Below, one piece after another: positions 18,130 through 26,630 of a stretch of 64,000 nucleotides of DNA (its first letter is position 1; every line of letters starts with the position of its first letter). A model generated the notes under the pieces. That model searched no databases and had not been told where the DNA came from. It was given only the letters and a program-made list of their open reading frames with translations. The translations under genes were made by a program, and so were the position numbers. This DNA is from Nocardioides kongjuensis. GTDB taxonomy: Bacteria > Actinomycetota > Actinomycetes > Propionibacteriales > Nocardioidaceae. The stretch spans positions 2,855,001-2,919,000 of the forward strand of contig NZ_JACCBF010000001.1 in NCBI RefSeq assembly GCF_013409625.1, written 5' to 3'.

Positions 18130-19779
18130 TCAGGCCTGTGGGTCGAGAAGCCGCAGCTGGACCATGGCGGCGAACCGCTGCCGGGGATCCTTGAGGTCGA
18201 GCCCGCTGACCTCGCTGACACGGCGGATCCGGTAGCGGTAGGTGTTCGGGTGCACGTACATCCGCGCAGCTGCCGCGGGAAGGTCCCCGAAGCAGTCGAG
18301 CCACGCCCGCAACGTGTCGACGAGCTGGGCCTGGTGCTCGAGGTCGTAGTCCAGCAACCGCGCGATCTCCGGCATCGTGCCCTCGCGACGGGCGGCTGCC
18401 AGGTCGGCGAGGTCGAGCAGGAGCGAGTCGATGAGGACGTCCTCCGAGGTCGCGACCCGACGCGATCCCGCTTCGTGGCGCAGGACGCGCAGCGCACGGT
18501 CGGCGCCCTGGCGAGCGGTCGGCAACGCAGCGACGTCCCCGGCCAGGGGGCCGATCCCGATCAGTGCCGGCACCTGGCGACCGATGCGGTCGAGGAAGGC
18601 CTGCGCCATCCGCCGGGCGCGGGCTGCCGGATCGGCCGCGTCGACGGTGACCGGCACCGTGCCGTAGGCGCGGTCGCCCAGCACCGCCACCGCCGCCCCC
18701 TGCTGGAGCGCGGTGAGGTGGACGCCGAAGGCGTCCGCGGCCCGCTGCAGCTGGGTCGCGTGCGCCGCGACGTCGCTCTGCGCCCCTTCGGGGTCCGGCA
18801 CCTCCAGCGCGAGCGCGAACACCATCACCGGCCGCCCGATGATGCCGAGCCGGCCCGCCGCCTCCGCGGCCGAGGGCCCACCCTCCAGCGCGGTGCTGAG
18901 CAGGTCGGCACGGAGGCGCCGCTCGACGTCGGACCCGGCGCGCACCCGCAACAGGTGCAGGGCGACGAGCTTGGCGGCGTCGGCGAGCGCCGCGTTGCGC
19001 TCGGGATCCAGGGGCTCGGGCACCGCGACCCAGATCGAGCCCAGGATCTCCTGTCCCGCTCGTACGGCGATCGCCACGCGCGCCATCGCGTGCTCGTCGT
19101 TCTCCAGGGCGAGGGACGGCAGGAACACCGGACCGTCCGCGCGGTGGATCTGGTCGAACTCACCCCGCGACTCCTGCTCCTGGACGTACCTGTCGGGAAC
19201 CTTGCGGCCGAGGATCGTCTCGATCCGCTGGGCGTCCGCCTCGTCCTGGCGCCCGGAGAACGCCAGCACGTTGGAGTGACAGTCCTCGATCGTGATCGGG
19301 CCGTCGAGCAGGGCCGCGATCGCGTTGGCCAGGGAGAAGAGGTCACCCGACGCGATCCCTCCGATGAGGTCGACCGAGGCGCTCGCGTCGTCCTCGGTGA
19401 GCAGGGTGCGCAACATCGCCGCGAGCTGCGTCCAGGCAGCGCCTGCGGTCAGCCCCAGCAGGGCGACGCCGGCGCGCTCGGCGGTGCGCCGCATCTCCCC
19501 CGTCACGGTCAGCGGCGTCCGGACGACCAGGGCCGCCGCGTCGCTCTGCCCCAGGTCGCGCAGCAGCTGGCAGATGTCGTCGTGGTCGTGGACGCCGACG
19601 CCGAGCACGATGGAGCGCCGGGTCGTGGCCAGGTCGTCGGCGGGGTCGTGGATCGTCACGCCGCCGATGGCACGCGCGCGGACGGTGTCACCGGCGAGAC
19701 GCTCGAGCAGCGTGTCGCCGAGGTGGTCCAGGACCCGCTCGAGGCTGCGGTGCGGTGTCGTCGTCACGGACCTGAGCAC
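18130..19779 (-). CDS. PucR-type regulator, proposed master of the peptide cluster
   Basis: Protein of about 549 residues. The N-terminal 150 residues form the PucR ligand-binding domain (IHDPADDLATTRRSIVLGVGVHDHDDICQLLRDLG), the middle is a GGDEF-like region, and the C-terminus is the PucR helix-turn-helix AARMYVHPNTYRYRIRRVSEVSG. Related regulators such as PutR and AdeR of Bacillus activate proline or alanine catabolism. The start is GTG 19779 or GTG 19767; earlier frames would cover the operator. It converges directly on the S9 peptidase gene with no gap. A degenerate operator copy in its own leader suggests autoregulation. Confidence 0.85.
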   Translation of the reverse strand: MLRSVTTTPHRSLERVLDHLGDTLLERLAGDTVRARAIGGVTIHDPADDLATTRRSIVLGVGVHDHDDICQLLRDLGQSDAAALVVRTPLTVTGEMRRTAERAGVALLGLTAGAAWTQLAAMLRTLLTEDDASASVDLIGGIASGDLFSLANAIAALLDGPITIEDCHSNVLAFSGRQDEADAQRIETILGRKVPDRYVQEQESRGEFDQIHRADGPVFLPSLALENDEHAMARVAIAVRAGQEILGSIWVAVPEPLDPERNAALADAAKLVALHLLRVRAGSDVERRLRADLLSTALEGGPSAAEAAGRLGIIGRPVMVFALALEVPDPEGAQSDVAAHATQLQRAADAFGVHLTALQQGAAVAVLGDRAYGTVPVTVDAADPAARARRMAQAFLDRIGRQVPALIGIGPLAGDVAALPTARQGADRALRVLRHEAGSRRVATSEDVLIDSLLLDLADLAAARREGTMPEIARLLDYDLEHQAQLVDTLRAWLDCFGDLPAAAARMYVHPNTYRYRIRRVSEVSGLDLKDPRQRFAAMVQLRLLDPQA

Positions 19780-19845
19780 CCCCTGACCATAGGTCGAAGG
19801 ATAGGTCTCCTCGCTCGTCGCCGGGCCCGAACCGAGCGCCTCGAC

Positions 19846-19863
19846 TTGGTCGCCCGCCACGAA
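19846..19863. promoter_or_regulatory. Operator palindrome, copy 2 (degenerate, before the pucR-type gene)
   Basis: On the minus strand it reads TTCGTGGCGGGCGACCAA: the left half matches the family consensus and the right half has substitutions. It lies in the 86-bp gap between the GNAT gene and the regulator, 67 bp before the regulator start, which fits autoregulation. Confidence 0.45.
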
Positions 19864-19865
19864 CG

Positions 19866-20729
19866 TCAGCCGGACGCGCGCTCCAGCAGGTATCCGCGAG
19901 CCTGGTCGAAACCGACGATGCGGGCGCCCGCCTCCAGCTCCGCGCAGAGAAGCGCGCGAACGGCGAGCCGCCACTGTCGGCCGGCCTCCGGGTCGGCGTC
20001 CCGCAGCCGCTCGACGTCGCCCGGCAGCCCGACCGTGATCCGGGCGGCCTGCGGCGCGAGCGTCGTCCGCGGACGGTCGTCGGGCCCGGAGACGAGCACC
20101 GCGGCCGCGTCACGGAACTCGCCCGCCGCCGTGCGAGGCACCGTCAGCTCCCAGTGCAGGTAGAGCCGATCGGTCGCGTCCTCGCGGTTGATGCCGTCGT
20201 CGAGGGCACCGTAGAAGTTCACGTGGTAGCGGACGGGTCGCGCACCGAGCTTGGTCAGGTTGAAGTGGGCGTTGCGGCGGATCAACGGGTCGAAGGTCCA
20301 CGCGATGGTCTCCATGCCGTGGTGCAGGGCCCAGGCCCGCTGGTGCAGCTTGATCGCGTAGCCGACGCCGCGCTGCTGGGCTGCGGCGGCGACACCGGCG
20401 ATGTGGCTGTGCAGCAGCCGGCTCTCCGGGGGGCCGGCGAAGGCGACGCAGGCGCCGAGCAGGGCGGGACCGTCGTACGCGCCGACGACGTAGCTCTCGG
20501 CCGCCGACAGCGCCCGCAGCATCTCCACCGACACCGGTGCCGTGCCCGGCGTCCCCTTCCAGATGTCGATGTAGAGCTGGGCGACCTGCTCGAGGTCGAC
20601 CAGGTCCCGCAGCTCGCGCAGCTCGACCCCGGCGTCCGCAGCCGCGGCCGCGGCCTCGGCCACCGCGTCGTGACGGAGCACCGCAGGAGGCGGTTCGGCG
20701 GCGATCGGGGAAGCGAGGTAGTCGGACAC
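19866..20729 (-). CDS. COG3375-type GNAT acyltransferase
   Basis: Protein of 287 residues. The GNAT acyl-CoA-binding turn is the stretch HSHIAGVAAAAQQRGVGYAIKLHQRAWAL, and WTFDPLIRRNAHFNLTKLGARPV is the block typical of the COG3375 group. In Geobacillus a GNAT succinyltransferase works with an N-succinylamino-acid racemase to turn D- into L-amino acids; the enolase-superfamily racemase at 32998 is the matching partner in this cluster. I infer N-acylation of D-amino acids here. The start is GTG 20729, chosen because the longer reading to 20837 runs over the operator at 20796; its ribosome site is weak. Confidence 0.78.
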   Translation of the reverse strand: MSDYLASPIAAEPPPAVLRHDAVAEAAAAAADAGVELRELRDLVDLEQVAQLYIDIWKGTPGTAPVSVEMLRALSAAESYVVGAYDGPALLGACVAFAGPPESRLLHSHIAGVAAAAQQRGVGYAIKLHQRAWALHHGMETIAWTFDPLIRRNAHFNLTKLGARPVRYHVNFYGALDDGINREDATDRLYLHWELTVPRTAAGEFRDAAAVLVSGPDDRPRTTLAPQAARITVGLPGDVERLRDADPEAGRQWRLAVRALLCAELEAGARIVGFDQARGYLLERASG

Positions 20730-20795
20730 GACGACGATCGTCCAGCGCGTGCCGACCGGGGTCGTGGTCTGCAGGCACGACGTCCGCGACGACAA

Positions 20796-20813
20796 ATCGT
20801 GGCCGGCCACGAA
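20796..20813. promoter_or_regulatory. Operator palindrome, copy 3 (between GNAT and binding-protein genes)
   Basis: ATCGTGGCCGGCCACGAA contains a perfect 16-bp palindrome, TCGTGGCCGGCCACGA. It lies between divergent genes, 66 bp upstream of the GNAT start and 89 bp upstream of the binding-protein start, so one site could control both. Confidence 0.7.
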
Positions 20814-20902
20814 GTCGCCGCGGCGACGTCCCGGCACCGTGGAGCGACACGGCTACCGCCGCGGGCGGGCCCACTAGCCTCGACGCAGAACAGGAGTCCT
20901 CG

Positions 20903-22774
20903 ATGAGCGCGATCACCTCTCGTCGGTCGGCCCGCACACTGATCGCCGCCACGTCGATCATGCTGCTCGCGACCGCGTGCACGACGGCCAAGGAGCCACC
21001 GGCCCACAAGGACGGTGCCCTCGGCTCGTTGCCCTCGCAGAGCGGGAAACCGAAGGACGGGGGCACGATCAGCGTCGCCCTGCCGGTCGGCCTGTCCCCC
21101 AGCACCATGTTCCCCCTGCCCTCGAGCACCGACATCCCGCTCGGCAACCAGCTGCTCGTGCGCAACCTCTACGCCGAGGCGGACGTGGGCACCGACGACC
21201 TGGTCAATGCGGAGCAGAGCCTCGCCGAGCTCCCGGAGTTCAGCAGCGACGGCACGACGGTCACGATCGCGTTGAAGGAAGGCAACACGTGGTCCGACGG
21301 GGCCCCGGTCGTCGCCGACGACCTGGTGTTCACCATCGACCTCATCAAGGCGGCCGTCGGGCTGAGCGCGGTGAACTGGGCGTCCTACGTGCCGGGCGGC
21401 TTCCCCGACAACGTCACCAGCGTCACGGCGAGCGACGACCACACCGTCGAGCTGAAGCTGAGCGAGCCGACGAACCCGGGCTACTTCCTGCACAGCGTCG
21501 CGATCCAGCTCAAGCCCCTGCCTTCCACCGCCTGGAACATCGCGGCCAAGGACGGCGCCCACCTCGACTTCACCGATCCGGCCAACGCGAAGAAGATCTA
21601 CACCTTCCTGGCCGAGCAGGGCCGAGTGCTCACGGACTTCGCCACGAACCCGCTCTGGCAGACCGTCAACGGGCCGTTCCGGCTGGAGACGTTCGACCCG
21701 TCGACCGGCGGCTACACGCTGGCACCGAACCCGGCCTACACCGGCCCCGATCCCTCCCGCGTGGACGCGGTGCAGTTCCGCCCGTTCACCTCGACCCAGG
21801 CGATGCTCAACCAGCTGCTCGCCGGGGAGCTGACGGTGGGCGCGCTCGACGCGAGCTTCGCGACCCAGCTCGACGCCCTCGAGAAGAAGGGCTACCACGT
21901 CTACGGGCGTCCCGGGCCAGCCGCCGTCAACCCGCTGGTGATCAACTTCGCGAACACCACCGGCAACTTCGACAAGGTGATCGCCCAGCTCTACGTGCGT
22001 CAGGCGCTCCAGCACCTCATCGACCAGCCCGGCTACATCAAGAGCCGCGGCGTCTACAACGGTGCGGCCGCGCCCAACTACAGCACCGCCCAGGCCGGCA
22101 CGCCGTACGCACCGGAGTTCGGGGACGAGGCGCCGTACCCGTACGACCCCGCGGCGGCGAAGAAGCTGCTGACCGACCACGGTTGGAAGGTCGTCGAGGG
22201 CGGCACGACGACGTGCGTGAGCCCGGGCACCGGCCCGGGGAACTGCGGGGAGGGGATCCCCCAGGGCCAGGAGCTGAGCTTCAACCTGCTCTACGCCAAC
22301 GCGCCCGCGAGCAACGTCAACCGTGACCTCGCCTTCATCTCCGAGGCGCGCAAGCTCGGGATCACGATCACCGGCGAGGCGAAGGCGCTCAACTTCTTGT
22401 ACAAGAACACCGACAACAACGGGAGCCCGGCCTACAAGGACAAGTGGGCGATGGTGGACCAGGGCGCCTTCACGATGGGCGCCTACCCGTCGGCGTCGAT
22501 CTTCCTGAGCAGCAAGGCCTTCTTCAACCTCGGCAGCTACAACGACCCGAAGGCCGACGAGCTGATCGAGGCCTCGGTGCACTCGACGGATCCGAAGGCG
22601 CTGGTCGCGGAGACGACCTACCTGGGCGAGAACCTGCCGTGGCTGTTCATGCCCAACGTCGACAACATCGCGGTGTGGAGCGACAAGATCTCCGGCCCGC
22701 CCGCATCCTTCGCCAACCTCACGGCCTACGGTCTCGTCGGCGCGAACCCGCAGGCCTGGTACTTCCACTCCTGA
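20903..22774 (+). CDS. Oligopeptide ABC transporter substrate-binding lipoprotein
   Basis: Protein of 623 residues of the SBP_bac_5 (OppA/DppA) family. The N-terminus is a lipoprotein signal with lipobox LLATAC at about residues 21-26. The family signature is visible in LKEGNTWSDGAPVVADDLVFTI and in later repeats of the two-lobed fold. It would capture oligopeptides outside the membrane. No permease or ATPase genes lie next to it, so it must share a transporter encoded elsewhere. The ATG at 20903 follows AGGAG. Context points to peptide uptake for the adjacent peptidases. Confidence 0.92.
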   Translation: MSAITSRRSARTLIAATSIMLLATACTTAKEPPAHKDGALGSLPSQSGKPKDGGTISVALPVGLSPSTMFPLPSSTDIPLGNQLLVRNLYAEADVGTDDLVNAEQSLAELPEFSSDGTTVTIALKEGNTWSDGAPVVADDLVFTIDLIKAAVGLSAVNWASYVPGGFPDNVTSVTASDDHTVELKLSEPTNPGYFLHSVAIQLKPLPSTAWNIAAKDGAHLDFTDPANAKKIYTFLAEQGRVLTDFATNPLWQTVNGPFRLETFDPSTGGYTLAPNPAYTGPDPSRVDAVQFRPFTSTQAMLNQLLAGELTVGALDASFATQLDALEKKGYHVYGRPGPAAVNPLVINFANTTGNFDKVIAQLYVRQALQHLIDQPGYIKSRGVYNGAAAPNYSTAQAGTPYAPEFGDEAPYPYDPAAAKKLLTDHGWKVVEGGTTTCVSPGTGPGNCGEGIPQGQELSFNLLYANAPASNVNRDLAFISEARKLGITITGEAKALNFLYKNTDNNGSPAYKDKWAMVDQGAFTMGAYPSASIFLSSKAFFNLGSYNDPKADELIEASVHSTDPKALVAETTYLGENLPWLFMPNVDNIAVWSDKISGPPASFANLTAYGLVGANPQAWYFHS

Positions 22775-22778
22775 CCGG

Positions 22779-22829
22779 CCCGAGCCGGCTGCACCTCAGC
22801 GCAGGACCGTGAGGTGCAGCCGGCTCGGG
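22779..22829. terminator. Perfect 20-bp inverted repeat between convergent genes
   Basis: Arms 22779-22798 and 22810-22829 (CCCGAGCCGGCTGCACCTCA and its complement) pair perfectly with an 11-nt loop. It lies between the converging binding-protein and CocE-type genes and extends into the last codons of the latter. There is no U-tract; I read it as a bidirectional hairpin terminator or 3' stabiliser. Confidence 0.7.
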
Positions 22830-24649
22830 TGCGTCGCGTCGTGGTGGACGACCTGCCGGGCCGGCACCGGCTCGCCCTGCTCGCCGCCGAGGTTGGCGTT
22901 GCGCTCGAAGCGGGGGAAGTCGGCCGAGCAGATGTCGATGCGTACGGCGTGCCCCGCGCGGAACCGGTTGGCGGTCGCCCACAGGTCGATGTCGTAACGG
23001 TGGACCACGCCCGGCTCGATCAGCGACGGACCCTGCGCGAGGTCGCGATAGCGGGCACGGACCATGCCGGACTGCAGCAGGATCGCCCGCCCGTCGGGGA
23101 ACACGTCGCTCAGGCGGACCACGAAGTCGGAGTCACGCGCACTCGATGCGGCGTGCAGCGTCACCCGCAGCGGCCCGACCACGTCGAGGTCGGCCCGGAG
23201 CACCTGCGAGGTGTAGACGAGCACGTCGGGCCGTGCCTGCACCGAGGTGAGGTCGACACTGCCGGGCCGGAAGACGTCGGACACGATGCTCCCGCCCACG
23301 GTCGGCGTCGGGTCGAGCGGGTCGTAGACGTAGTCGTCGGGCGGCGAGTCCGCCGGCGGCGGCTCGGCCAGCAACCTGCCGCCGGCTCCGAGGTGCAGGG
23401 TCATCGAGCTGGCGCCGGGCGGCGGCCAGGACTCGGTGGTGCGCCACTCGTGAGCGCCCATGAGGTAGTAGGTGACCCGCGGGATCCGGGCGACGGTGTC
23501 GGTGCGCACGGCGTCGTACCAGTGCACGAGCAGGTCGACGATGCTGCTGGTGCGGTAGTGCCGGTCGAGCTCCGGGTGCTCCTCGACACCCTCCAGGTAG
23601 CCCGGCATGTTGTGCGCCGCGGGGGTGATGACCAGGCGGCTGCGCTCCCGCACGCCGGGCCGGGCGTGTGCCTGCAGCAGCTCCCAGCTCTCCAGCGACG
23701 GGCCGAGGCCCCAGTCGTACCAGCCCGTGACGATCATCGGTGGTGCGTGCACCTCCTGGTACAGCTCCCACTCCTCGACCCGGGGCAGCAGGTAGGCCTC
23801 GCCCGACATCTCGGGCGGGAAGACGCCGTTGAGCGCGAAGGTGTCCGCATAGCTCACCCCGACGTCGCCGTCGACGGCCTTGCCGAGTGCCGTGCGGAGC
23901 AGGTCGGCGCGACCGACCGCGTCGAGCGCGCAGAGCTGACGCCACAGCCAGCGGCGTGCATCCAGCGGCGCGAGCCTGCGCAGGTGGGGGTAGCGCTCGA
24001 GCAGCCCGTCGCTGAGCCTCCCGTGCAGCGGCTCGTTGAAGAAGCCTCCGGCCGCCGTCTCCGCGCGCATCTGCCGCTCGCGCTCGGTGAAGTCGACGTC
24101 CACCTTGTCGGCGCCGTGGCCGACGCTCGTCGAGTAGGCGTCGACGAACAGGTGCGGACGCACGCCGTTGGACCGCTGACGGCCGGGATCACCGACCTCG
24201 GGTGCGATCGCGCTCATCAGCGGGTGGCGCGCCAGGCACCACTGAGTGCCGCCGAGGTAGGAGCCGCCGAGACCGCCGATGAACCCGTCGTACCAGGACT
24301 GGCGGGTGATCCACTCGACGAGGTCGATGCCGTCGTCGGACTCGTGGATGGTGAAGTCCCACGAGCCGGGCTCGCTGTCGCCGGTGCCCCGCACGTCCTG
24401 CGCCACGACCGCGAAGCCACGACGGGCGAGCTCGACGGCGGTGTCCCGGGTCGACGTGCGACCGTACGGCGTGCGCAGCGTCAGCGTCGGCACCCCGGCC
24501 GCAGCGCCGACGGGCGGCAGGTAGACCTCCGTCGCCAGCCGCAACCCGTCCCTCGTCACCATCCACGAGGTGCTGCTCGTGATCTCCTCGACCGCGTGAA
24601 CCGGTCGACGGGCACGGTCTGCACCGAGGACGGCGTCGAGACCGGTCAT
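22796..24649 (-). CDS. CocE/NonD-family (X-prolyl dipeptidyl-peptidase-like) hydrolase
   Basis: Protein of 617 residues. The N-terminal alpha/beta hydrolase has VYLPPVGAAAGVPTLTLRTPYGR, then VVAQDVRGTGDSEG-like text and the nucleophile in GLGGSYLGGTQW. Candidate acid is in GWYDWGLG and candidate base in ITPAAHNM. The C-terminal jelly-roll domain ends at the last codon. The group holds X-Pro dipeptidyl peptidases, cocaine esterase and glutaryl acylases; peptidase activity is favoured by context. It starts at ATG 24649, overlapping the dipeptidase stop by 4 bp, and is last in the minus-strand operon. Confidence 0.88.
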   Translation of the reverse strand: MTGLDAVLGADRARRPVHAVEEITSSTSWMVTRDGLRLATEVYLPPVGAAAGVPTLTLRTPYGRTSTRDTAVELARRGFAVVAQDVRGTGDSEPGSWDFTIHESDDGIDLVEWITRQSWYDGFIGGLGGSYLGGTQWCLARHPLMSAIAPEVGDPGRQRSNGVRPHLFVDAYSTSVGHGADKVDVDFTERERQMRAETAAGGFFNEPLHGRLSDGLLERYPHLRRLAPLDARRWLWRQLCALDAVGRADLLRTALGKAVDGDVGVSYADTFALNGVFPPEMSGEAYLLPRVEEWELYQEVHAPPMIVTGWYDWGLGPSLESWELLQAHARPGVRERSRLVITPAAHNMPGYLEGVEEHPELDRHYRTSSIVDLLVHWYDAVRTDTVARIPRVTYYLMGAHEWRTTESWPPPGASSMTLHLGAGGRLLAEPPPADSPPDDYVYDPLDPTPTVGGSIVSDVFRPGSVDLTSVQARPDVLVYTSQVLRADLDVVGPLRVTLHAASSARDSDFVVRLSDVFPDGRAILLQSGMVRARYRDLAQGPSLIEPGVVHRYDIDLWATANRFRAGHAVRIDICSADFPRFERNANLGGEQGEPVPARQVVHHDATHPSRLHLTVLR

Positions 24650-25623
24650 CCGGCGTGCCCCGTCCTCCACGCGACGTCCAGGGCGCGCAGCAGGTTCTCG
24701 CCGAGGATCCCGCTCACCTCGTCGTCGGAGAAGCCCCGGCTGCGCAGTGCCGGGCCGACGTTGCGGACCTCGTCCCACCAGGCCAGTCCGGTCGGCCAGG
24801 TCCACGGCGGGCGCGGGTAGTAGCGCTCGTCGTAGCCGAAGTAGTCGTAGTCGTCCTCGTTCTCGTCGATGAAGTCCGTGCCGAGGCTGAGGTGCTGGGG
24901 GCCGACCCGCTCCGCGATGTGCACCGCGTGGTCGAGCAGCTGGTCCAGCGTGGGAGCCGGATCCGCCGAGACGAAGCTCGGGAAGGCGCACAGCCCGATC
25001 ACGCCGCCCGTCGCGGCGATCCGGTCGATCACCTCGTCGCGCAGGTTGCGCGGGGAGTCGTGCACCGCGCGGGCGTTGGCGTGGGTGGCGATCACCGGCG
25101 CCTGCGCCTGGTCGAGCACGTCGTGGCAGACCCGCTCCCCCGCGTGCGAGAGGTCGACGGCGATGCCGACCTGCTGCAGGCGTCGTACGACGTCGCGGCC
25201 GAACCGGGTCAGCCCGGCATCGCGCTCCTCGAGGCAACCGTCGCCGACGAGTCCAGCGTGGTTGTAGGTCGGCTGCATGACGCGCACGCCCAGCCGGTGG
25301 AAGGCGTCGACCATGCCGACGTCGTTGCCGAGCGGCATGGTGCCCTGGAAGTGCAGCACCGCCGCGAGCTCGCCGCCGGCGACGATCGCTCGCAGCTGCT
25401 CGACCGTGGTCGCCACCCGCGCACCGGTCTCGGGGCGGGCGTCGGCCCGCCACCACTCGTTGAGCGCAGCAACGGCCACCTCGGTCGTCTCCAGCGCGGC
25501 GACGGTGACGAGAGCCGCCCGCACACCGCCTGCCCGCAGGCGCGGCAGCTCGGCCTTGAGGGTGCGCGGGGAGATCCCTGCTGCGCAGCCGTCGACGCAC
25601 ACGGCGCCGGTCTGGTCGGTCAT
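24646..25623 (-). CDS. Membrane dipeptidase-type (M19) zinc peptidase, copy A
   Basis: Protein of 325 residues in the renal dipeptidase (M19) family. Motifs: glutamate in LHFQGTMPLGNDVG replaces part of the usual E-G-x-x-L block, then VDLSHAGERVCHDVLDQ (zinc-ligand histidine), VIATHANARAVHDSPRN (second histidine) and LGTDFIDENEDD. M19 enzymes split dipeptides, including those with a C-terminal D-residue. The usual N-terminal H-x-D of the family (DxHxD) is replaced by VCVDGCAAG, which may weaken binding of one zinc. The ATG at 25623 follows GGAG; third gene of the operon. Confidence 0.85.
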   Translation of the reverse strand: MTDQTGAVCVDGCAAGISPRTLKAELPRLRAGGVRAALVTVAALETTEVAVAALNEWWRADARPETGARVATTVEQLRAIVAGGELAAVLHFQGTMPLGNDVGMVDAFHRLGVRVMQPTYNHAGLVGDGCLEERDAGLTRFGRDVVRRLQQVGIAVDLSHAGERVCHDVLDQAQAPVIATHANARAVHDSPRNLRDEVIDRIAATGGVIGLCAFPSFVSADPAPTLDQLLDHAVHIAERVGPQHLSLGTDFIDENEDDYDYFGYDERYYPRPPWTWPTGLAWWDEVRNVGPALRSRGFSDDEVSGILGENLLRALDVAWRTGHAG

Positions 25624-25637
25624 GTCCCGGGTCTCCT

Positions 25638-26630
25638 TCACTGGCTGAGGTCGAGGTGCTGGCCCGCGCCGCGGTCACGGGCCGTGGCGATGACGGCGGC
25701 CGCGGCCGCGGCGTCCTGGAGTCCGATGCCGGTGCTGTTGTAGAAGACGATCTCGTCGTCGCCTCCTCGCCCGGCCGCGAGGCCGACGAGGACCTCGCCC
25801 AGGCCGGTCAGGTCCGCAGCGGCCAGCCGGCCGCTGGCCAGGCCGGCGACGACGGGTCCGGCCTGGACCTGAGCGCTGTGGCGGTCGTCGACGACGACCC
25901 TCGCCGCGCGCGCGAGCAGGTCCTGGCCCACCTCGCAGCGGGTCGGCGAGATGGAGCCGAGCGAGACGACGAGCGTGCCGCCGGCCACCCATCCGGCATC
26001 GAGGACAGGGGTGTGGGACGTGGTGCCGAGCACGACGACGTCCGCCCCGGCGACGGCGGAGCGCACGTCGGCGGCGCCGCGGACGGTGAGCCCGGTGTCC
26101 GCGGCCAGCTCGTTCGCGAGGGACGCCGCACGCTGCGCCGAGCGTCCCGCGATCCGCACCTCGACGGTCCGGCCGCGCGCGGCGAGGGCCCGCACGTGCG
26201 CGGCGGCCTGGACGCCCGTGCCGACGATCGCGACCTCCAGGGGTCCCGGTACGGCCAGCGCCTCGACGGCGACCATGGTGGCGGCCGCCGTGCGGCGGGT
26301 GGTGATCTCGGTGCCCTCGATGATCGCCGCGAGCCGACCGGTCCCGGCGTCCAGCGCGAGGACCGTCGCGCTGATCGTGGGGATCCCACGCTCGGCGTTG
26401 CCCGGGTTGACGCTGCCGAACTTGCAGACCGCCCCGAACGGCAGCAGCCGCGAGGCGTAGGTGAAGCACAGGTCGTCCAGGCCGGGGTGCTCCAGCATGA
26501 TCTTCGCCGACGGCCTCGCAGCGCCCTGCCCGATCGCCGTGAACGCCCGCACCTGCGAGTCATAGGCGGTGTCGGCGTCGAAGAGTGCAGCGACGTCGCC
26601 GCGGCTCAGCACCAGGGTCGGCTCGTCCAT
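25638..26630 (-). CDS. Ornithine cyclodeaminase / mu-crystallin family protein
   Basis: Protein of 330 residues. The NAD-binding Rossmann turn is VAIVGTGVQAAAHVRALAARG, flanked by EGTEITTRRTAAATMVAVEAL and by VVVLGTTSHTPVLDAGWVAGGT, which is the family pattern. Members deaminate ornithine to proline, oxidise alanine, or reduce cyclic imines. Coupled to an FAD amino-acid oxidase, reduction of the imine product or deamination of the amino acid are both plausible. It starts at ATG 26630 with its A shared with the TGA of the preceding oxidase gene. Confidence 0.87.
   Translation of the reverse strand: MDEPTLVLSRGDVAALFDADTAYDSQVRAFTAIGQGAARPSAKIMLEHPGLDDLCFTYASRLLPFGAVCKFGSVNPGNAERGIPTISATVLALDAGTGRLAAIIEGTEITTRRTAAATMVAVEALAVPGPLEVAIVGTGVQAAAHVRALAARGRTVEVRIAGRSAQRAASLANELAADTGLTVRGAADVRSAVAGADVVVLGTTSHTPVLDAGWVAGGTLVVSLGSISPTRCEVGQDLLARAARVVVDDRHSAQVQAGPVVAGLASGRLAAADLTGLGEVLVGLAAGRGGDDEIVFYNSTGIGLQDAAAAAAVIATARDRGAGQHLDLSQ

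Noticed and set aside
20282..22768. 828-codon frame on the minus strand
   Set aside because: It is antisense to the binding-protein gene and runs in another frame through the GNAT gene.
22779..22829. CRISPR-type or insertion-sequence terminal repeat
   Set aside because: Only one pair of inverted arms with an 11-nt loop is present, with no spacers, transposase or target duplication.
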